64,000 nucleotides of DNA from Clostridiales bacterium. GTDB taxonomy: Bacteria; Bacillota; Clostridia; Oscillospirales; Oscillospiraceae. Under the pieces are notes generated by a model. It was not told where the DNA came from and did no database searches. It saw only the letters and a program-made list of their open reading frames with translations. Numbering within the stretch: the first letter of the stretch is position 1; every line of letters begins with the position of its first letter. Position numbers and translations under genes: made by a program. The DNA lies in contig JAJUJI010000003.1 of assembly GCA_029265405.1 (NCBI GenBank), positions 124,001 through 188,000 of the forward strand, read 5' to 3'. Below, one piece after another: positions 31,549-40,435 of this stretch.

Positions 31549-32787
31549 ATGCTTGAAAGGCTGGGCGAAAACGCCAAAGCCGCGGCCAGGGCGCTGGCTG
31601 TCGCGGACACCTCTTTGAAAAACGGGGCGCTGCTCGCCGCGGCGGACCTGCTGGAGGCGGAAACGGAGGCCATACTGGCTTCCAACGCCGAGGACATAGA
31701 ATACGGGAAGCGGGCGGGCCTGAGCGAGGCGCTGCTGGACAGGCTGAAGCTGGACAGGGCCCGCGTGAAGGGCTTTGCCGACGGGATGCGCGACGTCGCC
31801 GCCCTTCCGGACCCGGTGGGGCGCGTCCTCGGCGAGACGGTAAGGCCCAACGGCCTCAGGCTGGTCAAGGTCGCCGTACCCATAGGCGTCATCGCCGTCA
31901 TCTACGAGGCGCGGCCCAACGTCACGGCCGACGCGGCGGCCCTCTGCCTGAAGGCCGGCAACGCGGTCATACTGCGCGGAGGCAAGGAGGCCATAAATTC
32001 CAACAAAACCATTGCCGAAACCATGCGCAGGGCCATAGAAGGCGCCGGCCTGCCGGCCGACTGCGTGCAGCTTGTGGCCGACACCTCCCGCGAGAGCGCC
32101 GCCGCCCTCATGCGGCTCAACGGCTATGTGGACGTGCTGATACCCAGGGGCGGGGCCGGGCTGATAAAATCCGTCGTGGAAAATTCCAGCCTGCCCGTTA
32201 TAGAGACGGGGGCGGGAGTCTGCCACATTTACGTGGATAAGGCCGCCGACCCGCGCATGGCCGCCGACATCATATTCAACGCCAAGACCTCCCGCCCCTC
32301 GGTCTGCAACGCCGCCGAGTGCATGCTCATACACCGCGATATAGCCGAGGCCGCCCTGCCGCTCATAGCGGAGGCTCTGAAAACCAAAAACGTTGAGATA
32401 CGCGGCGACAGGCGCACGCTTGAGCTGGCGCCCGGCGCCGTACCCGCCCGCGAGGACGACTGGGGCCGCGAGTTCGGCGACTACATCATAGCCTCAAAGG
32501 TCGTCGAGGACATGGACGAGGCCATGGAGCACATATACAGGTACGGCACGAAGCACAGCGAGTGCATAGTGACGCAGGATTTGCAGGCGGCCGCGCGCTT
32601 CCAGAAGCACGTGGACGCGGCCGCGGTCTACCACAACGCCTCCACGCGCTTTACCGACGGCGGCGAGTTCGGGCTCGGCGCGGAGATAGGCATCTCCACC
32701 CAGAAGCTGCACGCGAGAGGGCCGCTCGGGCTCAACGAGCTTACCTCCATGAAATATATAGTGTACGGCAGCGGACAGGTGCGCTGA
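31549..32787 (+). CDS. proA: Gamma-glutamyl phosphate reductase
   Basis: Reduces glutamyl phosphate to glutamate semialdehyde with NADPH. Its 412 residues show the ProA landmarks IGVIAVIYEARPNVTADAAALCLKAGNAVILRGGKEA, RPSVCNAAECMLIHRD (catalytic Cys) and the late FTDGGEFGLGAEIGISTQKLHARGPLGL. GGGAGG sits eight bases ahead of the ATG. Likely channels its substrate from ProB, encoded just upstream. Confidence 0.97.
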   Translation: MLERLGENAKAAARALAVADTSLKNGALLAAADLLEAETEAILASNAEDIEYGKRAGLSEALLDRLKLDRARVKGFADGMRDVAALPDPVGRVLGETVRPNGLRLVKVAVPIGVIAVIYEARPNVTADAAALCLKAGNAVILRGGKEAINSNKTIAETMRRAIEGAGLPADCVQLVADTSRESAAALMRLNGYVDVLIPRGGAGLIKSVVENSSLPVIETGAGVCHIYVDKAADPRMAADIIFNAKTSRPSVCNAAECMLIHRDIAEAALPLIAEALKTKNVEIRGDRRTLELAPGAVPAREDDWGREFGDYIIASKVVEDMDEAMEHIYRYGTKHSECIVTQDLQAAARFQKHVDAAAVYHNASTRFTDGGEFGLGAEIGISTQKLHARGPLGLNELTSMKYIVYGSGQVR

Positions 32788-32812
32788 AATACGCTCAAAG
32801 GATGTAGATAAA

Positions 32813-33598
32813 ATGATTTACGGCTTCATCGGCCTGGGCAACATGGCCTCGGCCATAATCGGCGGCATGAGGGCCGCCTCCCTCTGCGCGGACGGCGGGA
32901 TTATAGGCTTCGACATAGACCCGGCGAGGGCCACGGCGCTCGGCGTCGCACCCTGCCGGAGCGCGGCCGACTGCGCCGCCCGCTCCGACGTGACGGTGCT
33001 GGCCGTAAAGCCGCAGACCCTCGAGTCCGTGCTGGGCGAGATAGCCTGCGCCCTCGGCCCGGACAGGCTGCTGGTTTCGATAGCCGCCGGCAAGCCCATA
33101 GCGTTTTACGAGAGCCGCGTCGGCGGCGTCCCCTTCGTGAGGGTTATGCCCAACATTAACGCCGCCGCCAGGGCCGCCGCCTCCGCCGTCTGCGGCGGAA
33201 CGCTTGCCCGCCCGGAGCATGTGGAAACGGTCAAGGGGCTGTTTGCCTCCGTCGGCGGCGTTTTCGAGCTGCCGGAGAGCCTTTTTCCCGCCTTCGGGGC
33301 CATAGCCGGGGCCGCCCCCGCCTACGTGTACATGTTCATAGACGCGCTGGCCGGAGCGGGAGTCAGGGCGGGCATACCGAAGAAGCTCGCTCTGGAGATA
33401 GCCGCCCAGACCGCTCTGGGCAGCGCAAAAATGCTCACGGAGAGCGGCGCGCACCCCATGGAGCTGGCCGACCGCGTCTGCTCGCCTGGCGGCACCACCA
33501 TAGAGGGTCTGCACAGGCTGCGTGAAAGGGGCTTTGAGAGCGCCGTCTACTCGGCCATAGAGGCGGTTATCGAGAAGGACAGAAAAATCGGGGGCTGA
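32813..33598 (+). CDS. proC: Pyrroline-5-carboxylate reductase
   Basis: Last step of proline synthesis. 261 residues: Rossmann motif GFIGLGNMASAIIGG at 4-18, VLAVKPQ near 60, VRVMPNINA and the C-terminal dimer domain GSAKMLTESGAHPMELADRVCSPGGTTIEGL, the family signature. AAAGGATG precedes the ATG. Ends the proBAC operon; a terminator follows. Confidence 0.96.
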   Translation: MIYGFIGLGNMASAIIGGMRAASLCADGGIIGFDIDPARATALGVAPCRSAADCAARSDVTVLAVKPQTLESVLGEIACALGPDRLLVSIAAGKPIAFYESRVGGVPFVRVMPNINAAARAAASAVCGGTLARPEHVETVKGLFASVGGVFELPESLFPAFGAIAGAAPAYVYMFIDALAGAGVRAGIPKKLALEIAAQTALGSAKMLTESGAHPMELADRVCSPGGTTIEGLHRLRERGFESAVYSAIEAVIEKDRKIGG

Positions 33599-33647
33599 GC
33601 CTTCCGTCCGCCGGCCAGTAATAATCCCTGAAATTCGGCATAAAATA

Positions 33648-33682
33648 ACCGGAGCCGCCGTCGCGGTTCCGGTCACGTTTTT
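33648..33682 (+). terminator. Terminator of proBAC
   Basis: ACCGGAGCC (33648-33656) pairs with GGTTCCGGT (33665-33673) with one G-T pair and an 8-base loop, followed by CACG and T5, then a second T6 run at 33686-33691. Confidence 0.72.
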
Positions 33683-33693
33683 CCGTTTTTTGA

Positions 33694-34035
33694 CTATTTC
33701 CCGGCCGCTTGCGCCTGCGGCGCGGGAGCCGAGGTGAAATCGTTGAAGGTTATGCGGTTGTTCTTGCAGAAGGTCCTCAGGCCGCTCTTGTAGCTCTCCC
33801 AATACTTTTCGTCCATCTTCTCCTTGGTGATGACGTAGGGGTATTGCTGGCTTTTCACCTTGATCGTCAGCATCTCCTTAATTTCCTTTTTCAGCAGCTT
33901 CTTTACCTCAGTCGCCGAAAAGGTGATCTCCGTAATATCGCTTGCCCTTATGTTTACTCGGGTAGCCGATGTGCCCATAACGATCCCACACACAATTTCA
34001 GTCTTGTCGATGAAAATGCGCTCCTTGGATGCCAT
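33694..34035 (-). CDS. Small hypothetical protein, possibly PH-like fold
   Basis: A 113-residue cytoplasmic protein, unknown. The first 80 residues alternate short hydrophobic strands (ERIFIDKTEIVCGIVMG, RVNIRASDITEITFS, TIKVKSQQYPYVI) and then a long amphipathic helix (DEKYWESYKSGLRTFCKNN), the order seen in small bacterial PH-like domains. The tail is Ala/Pro/Gln-rich. The start at 34035 follows GGGGAGTG; upstream in-frame codons lack a ribosome site. It has its own divergent promoter next to hppA. Confidence 0.6.
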   Translation of the reverse strand: MASKERIFIDKTEIVCGIVMGTSATRVNIRASDITEITFSATEVKKLLKKEIKEMLTIKVKSQQYPYVITKEKMDEKYWESYKSGLRTFCKNNRITFNDFTSAPAPQAQAAGK

Positions 34036-34081
34036 CCTTTTCACTCCCCAAATAATATGTAATATCCTATGCGGCCAAATT

Positions 34082-34110
34082 ATTTTACTTGTTTGCACCA
34101 TAAATATCAA
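34082..34110 (-). promoter_or_regulatory. SigA-type promoter of the small hypothetical gene
   Basis: Minus-strand TTGATA (34110-34105), 17 bases, TAAAAT (34087-34082), about 46 bases before the ATG at 34035. Confidence 0.65.
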
Positions 34111-34143
34111 TAGCTTTTTCTATTATTTTGTCAATCTTATATC

Positions 34144-34173
34144 TTGTTCCAGCGCAAAATACTATGCTATACT
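34144..34173 (+). promoter_or_regulatory. SigA-type promoter of hppA
   Basis: TTGTTC (34144-34149), 18 bases, TATACT (34168-34173), about 57 bases before the GTG start of hppA. Back to back with the promoter at 34082-34110. Confidence 0.6.
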
Positions 34174-34230
34174 GGACGGGCGGCTTATTAAAGATAAGCA
34201 AAAAAGCAAAATTCGGGAGTTGATGTTTTA

Positions 34231-36324
34231 GTGGAAAACCTCTATTGGGTAAGCTTTGCGGCTGCGGTAGTCGCTCTGCTGTTCGCCTTCATCCAGAGCA
34301 GGCGGGTTCTGAAGGCCGATGAGGGAACGGCGAGGATGGCCCAGATTTCCCGCTATGTCCGCACCGGCGCCCAGGCGTATCTCAAGCGGCAGTACAAGAT
34401 AATTGCGGTATTCTTCATCTGCATGTTTGCGCTTCTGTGCGTCATGGCGGCCTTCGGCAAGCTGACCTGGTTCGTTCCCTTCGCTTTCGTGACCGGCGGC
34501 TTCTTCTCCGGCCTTTCCGGCTTCATCGGCATGAGCATAGCCACGCGCGCCAACGCGCGCACCGCCGCGGCCGCCCAGAAAGGCCTGAACCGCGGCCTGC
34601 GCGTGGCCTTCTCGGCGGGCAACGTCATGGGCTTCACCGTCGTGGGCCTGGCGCTGCTGGACCTTTCCCTCTGGTACGCCATCCTTAAAATAGGCTTCGG
34701 CGCTTCTCTTGAGACGATTACCTCCACCATGATCACCTTCGGAATGGGCGCCTCCTCCATGGCTCTGTTTGCCCGTGTGGGCGGCGGCATCTTCACCAAG
34801 GCCGCCGACGTAGGCGCCGACCTTGTGGGCAAGGTCGAGGCCGGCATACCCGAGGACGACCCGCGCAACCCCGCCGTTATAGCCGACAACGTCGGCGACA
34901 ACGTCGGCGACGTGGCGGGCATGGGCGCCGACCTTTACGAGAGCTACGCCGGCTCTATCCTCTCCTCCTGCGCCCTCGGCGTCGTCGCCTTCAACCAGAT
35001 TCCCTCCGTAGACCGCGTCGCGGCGGTAGCTATTCCTCTTATAATAGCGGCTCTGGGCGTCGTCTGCTCCATTATCGGCACCTTCTTCGTCCAGACCAAG
35101 GAAGAGGCCAGCCAGAAGCAGCTCCTCAGGGCGCTCGGCAGGGGCACCAACTTCAGCGCCATAGTAATAGCCGTTTTGTCCTTCTTCGTCGTGTGGCTCA
35201 TACTGGGCATAGAGTTCTACGGCATCTACCTGGCCATACTGGCCGGCCTTGTAGCCGGCGTGCTCATAGGCCGCTTCACCGAATACTACACCTCCGACAC
35301 CTACAAGCCCACCAGGGAGCTTGCCTCCAAGTCTGAAACCGGCACCGCCACGATAATGATAGGCGGCCTGGGCCTCGGCATGATGAGCACCCTGCTTCCC
35401 GTAATCACTGTCGGCATAGCGATAATAATAGCCTACTTCTGCTCCACCATTCCCGATCCCGGCAACACCAACCTCGGCCTGTACGGCATAGCCGTCGCCG
35501 CCGTCGGCATGCTTTCCACCCTCGGCATCACCCTTTCCACCGACGCCTACGGCCCCGTGGCCGACAACGCCGGCGGCATAGCGGAGATGTCCGGCATGCC
35601 CAAGGAGGTGCGCGAGCGCACCGACGCGCTCGACAGCCTCGGCAACACCACCGCCGCCACAGGCAAGGGCTTCGCCATCGGCTCGGCAGCGCTTACGGCC
35701 CTGGCCCTCATAGCCAGCTTCAAGGACAAGCTTGACGCCATCGGCGCGGACTACAACATCAGCCTTATGAACCCCAACGTGCTGGTCGGCATCTTTGTAG
35801 GCGCCTGCCTGCCCTTCCTCTTCTCCGCCCTGACCATGGGCGCCGTCGGCCGCGCCGCGCAGAGCGTCGTCGTCGAGGTGCGCCGCCAGTTCCGCGAGAT
35901 AAAGGGCCTCATGGAGGGCGAGGCGGAGGCAGACTACGCCTCCTGCGTGGATCTTTGCACCAAGGCTTCCCTTAAGGAAATGATAGTGCCCACGATAATA
36001 GCCATCATCTCCCCCATCATAATTGGCGTCGTGCTGGGCGGCAGCGGCGTTATGGGCCTGCTCTGCGGAGCCACCGCCAGCGGCTTCATCATGGCCATCT
36101 TCATGGCCAACTCCGGCGGCGCGTGGGACAACGCCAAAAAGTATATCGAGGGCGGCCACCACGGCGGCAAGGGCGGCGAGCAGCACAAGGCCGCCGTCGT
36201 CGGCGACACCGTGGGCGACCCCTTCAAGGACACCTCCGGCCCCTCCATCAACATCCTTATAAAGCTGCTGTCGATGGTCTCCATAGTCTTCTCGGGCCTG
36301 ATAGCGGCCGTGCACATCTTCTGA
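34231..36324 (+). CDS. hppA: Membrane-bound ion-translocating pyrophosphatase, K+-dependent type
   Basis: Hydrolyses pyrophosphate and pumps H+ or Na+ out of the cell. The 697-residue protein has about 16 membrane helices and the substrate loops GGGIFTKAADVGADLVGKVEAGIPEDDPRNPAVIADNVGDNVGDVAGMGADLYESY (begins near 188), split here by helices, and late NSGGAWDNAKKYIEGG. The motif GNTTAATGKG at 471-480 has Ala at 475 where K+-independent forms have Lys, so K+ dependence is predicted. GTG start follows GGGAG at long spacing. Saves energy from pyrophosphate in an anaerobe; monocistronic with its own terminator. Confidence 0.96.
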   Translation: MENLYWVSFAAAVVALLFAFIQSRRVLKADEGTARMAQISRYVRTGAQAYLKRQYKIIAVFFICMFALLCVMAAFGKLTWFVPFAFVTGGFFSGLSGFIGMSIATRANARTAAAAQKGLNRGLRVAFSAGNVMGFTVVGLALLDLSLWYAILKIGFGASLETITSTMITFGMGASSMALFARVGGGIFTKAADVGADLVGKVEAGIPEDDPRNPAVIADNVGDNVGDVAGMGADLYESYAGSILSSCALGVVAFNQIPSVDRVAAVAIPLIIAALGVVCSIIGTFFVQTKEEASQKQLLRALGRGTNFSAIVIAVLSFFVVWLILGIEFYGIYLAILAGLVAGVLIGRFTEYYTSDTYKPTRELASKSETGTATIMIGGLGLGMMSTLLPVITVGIAIIIAYFCSTIPDPGNTNLGLYGIAVAAVGMLSTLGITLSTDAYGPVADNAGGIAEMSGMPKEVRERTDALDSLGNTTAATGKGFAIGSAALTALALIASFKDKLDAIGADYNISLMNPNVLVGIFVGACLPFLFSALTMGAVGRAAQSVVVEVRRQFREIKGLMEGEAEADYASCVDLCTKASLKEMIVPTIIAIISPIIIGVVLGGSGVMGLLCGATASGFIMAIFMANSGGAWDNAKKYIEGGHHGGKGGEQHKAAVVGDTVGDPFKDTSGPSINILIKLLSMVSIVFSGLIAAVHIF

Positions 36325-36346
36325 TACAAGCGCATGCCGTTTGAGC

Positions 36347-36378
36347 GCGGCGGGCATCGAAGGATGCCCGCCGCTTTT
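36347..36378 (+). terminator. Terminator of hppA
   Basis: A perfect 12-bp stem GCGGCGGGCATC / GATGCCCGCCGC with a GAAG loop, then four T. Confidence 0.9.
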
Positions 36379-36556
36379 CTATATGCCCCGGGGACACGGC
36401 GGAAAAACCGGCGCCGGTATAAATGGCTATGCCGAAAGCGCGGAAATATGATAATATTGCCCTGAGGAAAACGCTCCGCACAGCCCGCCGCTCCCGCCGG
36501 CATACGGCGCGGCGGCTCTATCCGGCCAAAAACGATCGAAAGGATTGGTCTGTCAT

Positions 36557-37444
36557 ATGAACCTTTCGCAGATCCAATACTTTTTGGCGGCTTCGGATAC
36601 GCTGAATTTCACAGCGGCCGCCAAGTCGCTCTATATTTCCCAGCCGGCGCTGAGCAAGCAGATAAAGCTGCTGGAAGCTGAGCTGGGCGTTATGCTCTTT
36701 TGCCGCGAAAAAGGGAAGGTGCGCCTGACGCGGGCCGGGGAAAGCTTCCGTGGCGACCTGGCTGCCGTCCTGCGCGAGCTGGACCGCGCCGTGGCCAACG
36801 TCAGCCTGCTCGGGAAGAAGCAGGGCGGGCGTCTGAGGATAGGCTGCTTTCAGGGAACGGCAATCGACGACCTGATCTATCTCATATCGGAACGCTACAG
36901 GCAGACCCAGCCGGAGACCGAGCTTGTCTTCCGGCGCGGCGGGTTCAGCGAGATCCGCAGCGCGCTGATGGACGGCGAGGCCGACGTGATACTGACGATC
37001 GATTTCGACGCGGCGGGTCTCCAGGGCTTCCGCTCCCAGGTGATCTGCACAAAAAAGCTGGCCTTCGTCTACTCCGAAAAGTCTCCCCTGGCGGCCGAGC
37101 CGGAGCTTTCGGCAAAAAGCTTTGCGGGCGTCCCGCTTCTCGTGCTGAGCGCCGGCGCCGACAGGGACGCATCTCCCCCCTCCCTGCCGGCTTTTTTGAA
37201 GAAGCTGGGGCTTGCCCACCAGAAAATCGAGGCCTACGGCAACTGGGACACCCTGCTGACATATCTGAAAATGGGGCGCGGCTTTGCCGTCATGCTCGAC
37301 GGGGCCTGCGGCAAGATAAGCGGTCTGAGGCAGTTTTTGCCGCCGCCGGAGGATTTCCGGGGGAGCGTGGTGGCCGTCTGGAAAAACGACAGCCCCATGA
37401 CGGAGGAGTTTGTCCATAACTTGCAGTTATTGGCTGGTAACTAA
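36557..37444 (+). CDS. LysR-family transcriptional regulator
   Basis: A 295-residue regulator. The N-terminal winged helix reads LSQIQYFLAASDTLNFTAAAKSLYISQPALSKQIKLLEAELGVMLF, the LysR signature, followed by the linker helix. From about 88 a two-lobed effector domain opens GGRLRIGCFQG. The effector is unknown. ATG at 36557 gives the conserved start (MNLSQIQYF); AAAGGA is 12 bases upstream. The co-directional arylsulfotransferase-like gene starts 87 bases downstream, the obvious candidate target, though LysR genes are more often divergent from their targets. Confidence 0.93.
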   Translation: MNLSQIQYFLAASDTLNFTAAAKSLYISQPALSKQIKLLEAELGVMLFCREKGKVRLTRAGESFRGDLAAVLRELDRAVANVSLLGKKQGGRLRIGCFQGTAIDDLIYLISERYRQTQPETELVFRRGGFSEIRSALMDGEADVILTIDFDAAGLQGFRSQVICTKKLAFVYSEKSPLAAEPELSAKSFAGVPLLVLSAGADRDASPPSLPAFLKKLGLAHQKIEAYGNWDTLLTYLKMGRGFAVMLDGACGKISGLRQFLPPPEDFRGSVVAVWKNDSPMTEEFVHNLQLLAGN

Positions 37445-37531
37445 TGGGTATTTCTATTTCCGGCCTTGTTTTTGCTAAAATTATCCCAACCCAGCGGCAA
37501 GCTGAACGATTATTTTGGAGGATTGGGAGAA

Positions 37532-39655
37532 ATGAAGCAAAAAATCTTGGCGATCCTGCTCGCGGCGGCGCTGCTCTGCGCTCTGGCGCCGCTTCAAGCG
37601 GCGGCAGCGAGCCCTCTAGAGGCGATCCCCGCAACCGCTGCCTTGAGCATAGACGGAAAAGCGGCAAGCTGCGGCGCATACAATATCCAGGGAGCCAACT
37701 ATGTCCTGCCGGGCGACCTGGCCGCCCTCCTCAGCGGCACGAATAAAAGGTTCGACGTTGTTTACGGCAAGGACGGCAGCGTCGCCGGCCTGAGCGCCGG
37801 CAAGGCCTATACCGGCGCCCCCGCGGGAAAAGGCCCTCAGGCCGGCGGGCCGCTTCCGGCCGAGCTGACGACGGTCGAGCTGTCGGTAGACGGCAAGACG
37901 GTCTGTCTTGACGGATACGCCGTCGGTGGCGGCGTCTACCTCAAGCTCCGCGACCTGGCCCGGCTTCTGGACTTCAGCATCGCCTGGGACGCCGCGGCAA
38001 GAGCGGTCCTTGTTGACACGTCGGAGGGCTATATGGCTGCAAAATACGCCAATACATATTTTGATTTCACCGAAGAAATAGCCGCGTTCAACGCCAAGTC
38101 GCCGAGCTTCACCTGCCCGGCTGCGGCCGATATAGGCGTCACGGTGGCGGATGAAAAGGGCGCGACCGGCGTGGTCATCGTCGCGTCCTCGGACCCGGAA
38201 AACAAAACGGACTATTACCTCAACGCGCTGGTGGCGGGCAACAAGCTGCTTTTTGAGGGCAGGGACGTAAAGTCGGTAAGCGTCAGCTCCGGCTCCGGCT
38301 CGACGGACATTCAGGTGAGCGGCGGAAAATTCGAGGTTACTCCCCGGCCGATAAACGCCGACGAGCCGGAGGACGAGATAATCACCATAACAAAAACGGA
38401 CGGCTCCGTCTGCAGGATACATACGGTCAACGAATACATGCCGGGAATGAACGTGGCTATAGGAAGCAAAAAGCCGCAGGCCGGCGTATACACCTTCCTG
38501 GTGGACGATTTCATGCTGCGCGTATCTACGGAGGGCAATATCGTCTACTACCGCAACATGGAGCTCCCCGGGGGCAATATGGCCGAAAATTTCGCCGCGC
38601 AGGACACGCCGGACGGCCGCTTCTACACATATATGCTCGAATTGAACGCCAAGCGGCGCGGCATGGGCTATGTCAGCGGCATGTACGTCATCATGGACGC
38701 AAATTACCGCGAGCTCGATTACGCCACCCTTCTTCCCAACGACGAGGCAAACCATACGCACGGCGAGGGCTATCTGGACGAGCACGAATTCGTGCTGCTC
38801 GGCAGGGACCACTGGCTCAGCCTGAGCTACACGGCCATGAAGGCGGGCAATCTAAAGACCGGCGGGCTTGAGGGCGGAAGCGCCGCCTATGTGCAGGCCG
38901 GCATCATCCAAGAGGTGAAAAACGGCAAGGTCGTAAACGAATACAACACCACGGATTACCCCTGCCTCTACGAGGCGGCGCGGGAATCGGCAAACTACGC
39001 CGGCAGCAGCGACAGCTCGCCAAGCGGCTACGTGGATTACGCCCACATCAACAGCATCTTTGTAGACCCGAAGGACGGCAACCTGCTGGTTTCCATGCGC
39101 AACCAGTACGCCGTCTACAAGATAAACCGCGCCACCGGCGACCTGATGTGGGCGCTCGGAGGCCTCATGAATTCGTTCTCCGGCCTGGGCGATTATTATG
39201 ACGCAAACGGGAACCTTTTCGTGGCGCAGCATTACGCCAGGTACATGGACAGCGCCATCGCCGGAAACGACAGCACAGTGACGGTCTTCGACAACCACAC
39301 GAGCTATGGGGGCAATACGACAAGGATGTTCAACATCGAGCTGGACGAGAGCCGCAAAACCGCAGCCGCCGAGGTAATAAACGGCAGCGACCTTGACAAG
39401 CTGACGGACAAAAAGCACTGGTCCACGCACTGCGGCGTATACGAGGTCCAGGCCAAGGGCTCGGCCTTCATGGGCTGGGGCTCGAACATCATGCTGAACA
39501 TGAGGGCGGAAACCATACCCACCCACGCTCTGCTGACGGATTACGACACGGCCGAAAATGTCGTCACCTTTGAGCTCAGCGTCGAGCGCAACAGCCATTA
39601 CCTGAACAGCTCGTCGCCCTGCTTTGCCTACCGCGCCTATAAAAATTCCTTCTGA
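37532..39655 (+). CDS. Secreted arylsulfotransferase-family protein with copper-amine-oxidase-N-like stalk
   Basis: A 707-residue exported protein: signal peptide 1-27, a copper-amine-oxidase-N-type repeat pair (about 30-185, YNIQGANYVLPGDLAALL and GYAVGGGVYLKLRDLARLLDFSIAWD), a spacer beta domain, then an arylsulfotransferase beta-propeller from about 320. Its markers are YAHINSIFVDPKDGNLLVSMRNQYAVYKINRATGDLMWALGG, split over blades, HTHGEGYLDEHEFVLL, FVAQHYARYMDS and VTVFDNHTS; the family uses a conserved His as sulfate carrier. Such enzymes move sulfate between phenolic compounds, e.g. in gut bacteria. ATG at 37532 follows GGAGG. Confidence 0.85.
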   Translation: MKQKILAILLAAALLCALAPLQAAAASPLEAIPATAALSIDGKAASCGAYNIQGANYVLPGDLAALLSGTNKRFDVVYGKDGSVAGLSAGKAYTGAPAGKGPQAGGPLPAELTTVELSVDGKTVCLDGYAVGGGVYLKLRDLARLLDFSIAWDAAARAVLVDTSEGYMAAKYANTYFDFTEEIAAFNAKSPSFTCPAAADIGVTVADEKGATGVVIVASSDPENKTDYYLNALVAGNKLLFEGRDVKSVSVSSGSGSTDIQVSGGKFEVTPRPINADEPEDEIITITKTDGSVCRIHTVNEYMPGMNVAIGSKKPQAGVYTFLVDDFMLRVSTEGNIVYYRNMELPGGNMAENFAAQDTPDGRFYTYMLELNAKRRGMGYVSGMYVIMDANYRELDYATLLPNDEANHTHGEGYLDEHEFVLLGRDHWLSLSYTAMKAGNLKTGGLEGGSAAYVQAGIIQEVKNGKVVNEYNTTDYPCLYEAARESANYAGSSDSSPSGYVDYAHINSIFVDPKDGNLLVSMRNQYAVYKINRATGDLMWALGGLMNSFSGLGDYYDANGNLFVAQHYARYMDSAIAGNDSTVTVFDNHTSYGGNTTRMFNIELDESRKTAAAEVINGSDLDKLTDKKHWSTHCGVYEVQAKGSAFMGWGSNIMLNMRAETIPTHALLTDYDTAENVVTFELSVERNSHYLNSSSPCFAYRAYKNSF

Positions 39656-39708
39656 AACCGAAACCGGGAGCGGCCAGGGCCTTCGCGCCGCAAAAGCCCG
39701 GCGCGGCT

Positions 39709-39748
39709 GCGGCAAAGCGGAAAGCTCTTTCCGCTTTGCCGCCTTTTT
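39709..39748 (+). terminator. Terminator of the arylsulfotransferase gene
   Basis: A perfect 15-bp stem with arms at 39709-39723 and 39728-39742, loop GCTC, then C and five T. Confidence 0.93.
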
Positions 39749-39775
39749 ATCCTCCGGCAGGCCCTGATTTTGCCT

Positions 39776-39813
39776 GAAAACGCCGAAAAGTCCGGAATTT
39801 CCGGACTTTTCGG
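39776..39813 (-). terminator. Terminator of tRNA-Ser
   Basis: A perfect 13-bp palindromic stem, CCGAAAAGTCCGG / CCGGACTTTTCGG, with a five-base loop, then CGTTTT on the minus strand, nine bases after the tRNA 3' end. Confidence 0.82.
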
Positions 39814-39822
39814 ACAGATTGT

Positions 39823-39908
39823 TGGCGGAGAGAGAGGGATTCGAACCCCCGGTGCTTTCGCACAACGGTTTTCAAGACCGTCACCATCGACCACTCGGAC
39901 ATCTCTCC
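39823..39908 (-). tRNA. tRNA-Ser (TGA)
   Basis: 86 bases with the long variable arm of class II tRNAs. Acceptor GGAGAGA pairs with TCTCTCC, anticodon loop CTTGAAA gives TGA, the variable arm is TGTGCGAAAGCAC, T-loop TTCGAAT, encoded CCA. Confidence 0.97.
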
Positions 39909-40020
39909 ATCCGTATTTCAAGCTTAAAAATACTAGCACAGGCCGGAAGCTTTGTCAATGCGGTTTTGCCGGGACTATGTACGGAAGGGCGGCCGCCCTT
40001 CCGCAGCAGCGCGGCGCGCC

Positions 40021-40257
40021 TCAGGAGGGGCGGCTCCCGCCGTCCGGCGGCGAGACGGCAAAGCCCAGGCCTTTTATGCGTCTCTCAAGCTCCTTTTCGT
40101 CAAGAGCCTCGCCGTCGTAATCCACGCAGATCAGGCCGGTTTCCCTGTTCACCGCAACCGACCTGACGCCCCGCAGCCCGTCCAGACCGCGCTTGAGCTT
40201 CTTTGCGCCGTGCGCTCCGACGGCGTCCGCCGAAAAGCGCGCGCAGGACTCAGACAT
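40021..40257 (-). CDS. Heavy-metal-associated (HMA)-fold protein without CxxC
   Basis: A 78-residue protein with the beta-alpha-beta-beta-alpha-beta pattern of HMA domains: KKLKRGLDGLRGVRSVAVNRETGLICVDYDG then KELERRIKGLGFAV. The metal-binding M-x-C-x-x-C of this fold is replaced by DAVGAHGA, so it should not bind copper or zinc in the standard way. GAGGTG lies eight bases before the ATG. Last of four tiny overlapping or adjacent genes. Confidence 0.7.
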   Translation of the reverse strand: MSESCARFSADAVGAHGAKKLKRGLDGLRGVRSVAVNRETGLICVDYDGEALDEKELERRIKGLGFAVSPPDGGSRPS

Positions 40258-40435
40258 TGTGGTTCACCTCGTGGATGTCCTCCTTTATGGGCTTGGCCCG
40301 CGCCTTTCCGCGCTTGGCCCTGCCCTGAAGCTCCGGTACGGGCCCCGCCTCGTTTTTCGGGAAATGGGTTATGCTGTTGCTCTCCGTCCCGTGCGGCGCT
40401 TTGGGGTCCGGCCTTCTCATTCCGGCCTTGGCCAT
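40250..40435 (-). CDS. Small hypothetical protein (61 residues)
   Basis: Basic, Pro/Lys/Arg-rich and probably largely unstructured (PDPKAPHGTESNSITHFPKNE, then AKRGKARAKPIKEDIHEVNHNV). Supported as a gene by GGAGGAGG ahead of the ATG at 40435 and by coupling: it overlaps the upstream gene by 19 bases and the downstream HMA-like gene by 8. Not recognised. Confidence 0.6.
   Translation of the reverse strand: MAKAGMRRPDPKAPHGTESNSITHFPKNEAGPVPELQGRAKRGKARAKPIKEDIHEVNHNV

Noticed and set aside
30736-32334. Long open frame antisense to proB and proA
   Set aside because: Shadow of two certain genes; no ribosome site and no recognisable motif.
34228-36357. Very long open frame antisense to hppA
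   Set aside because: High GC and the codon pattern of the real gene keep the opposite strand open. The translation is His/Gly/Ala-rich without any motif, and hppA itself is certain.
39823-39908. tRNA-Ser as an integration site for the small-gene cluster
   Set aside because: No repeated tRNA 3' segment, integrase or change in composition on either side.
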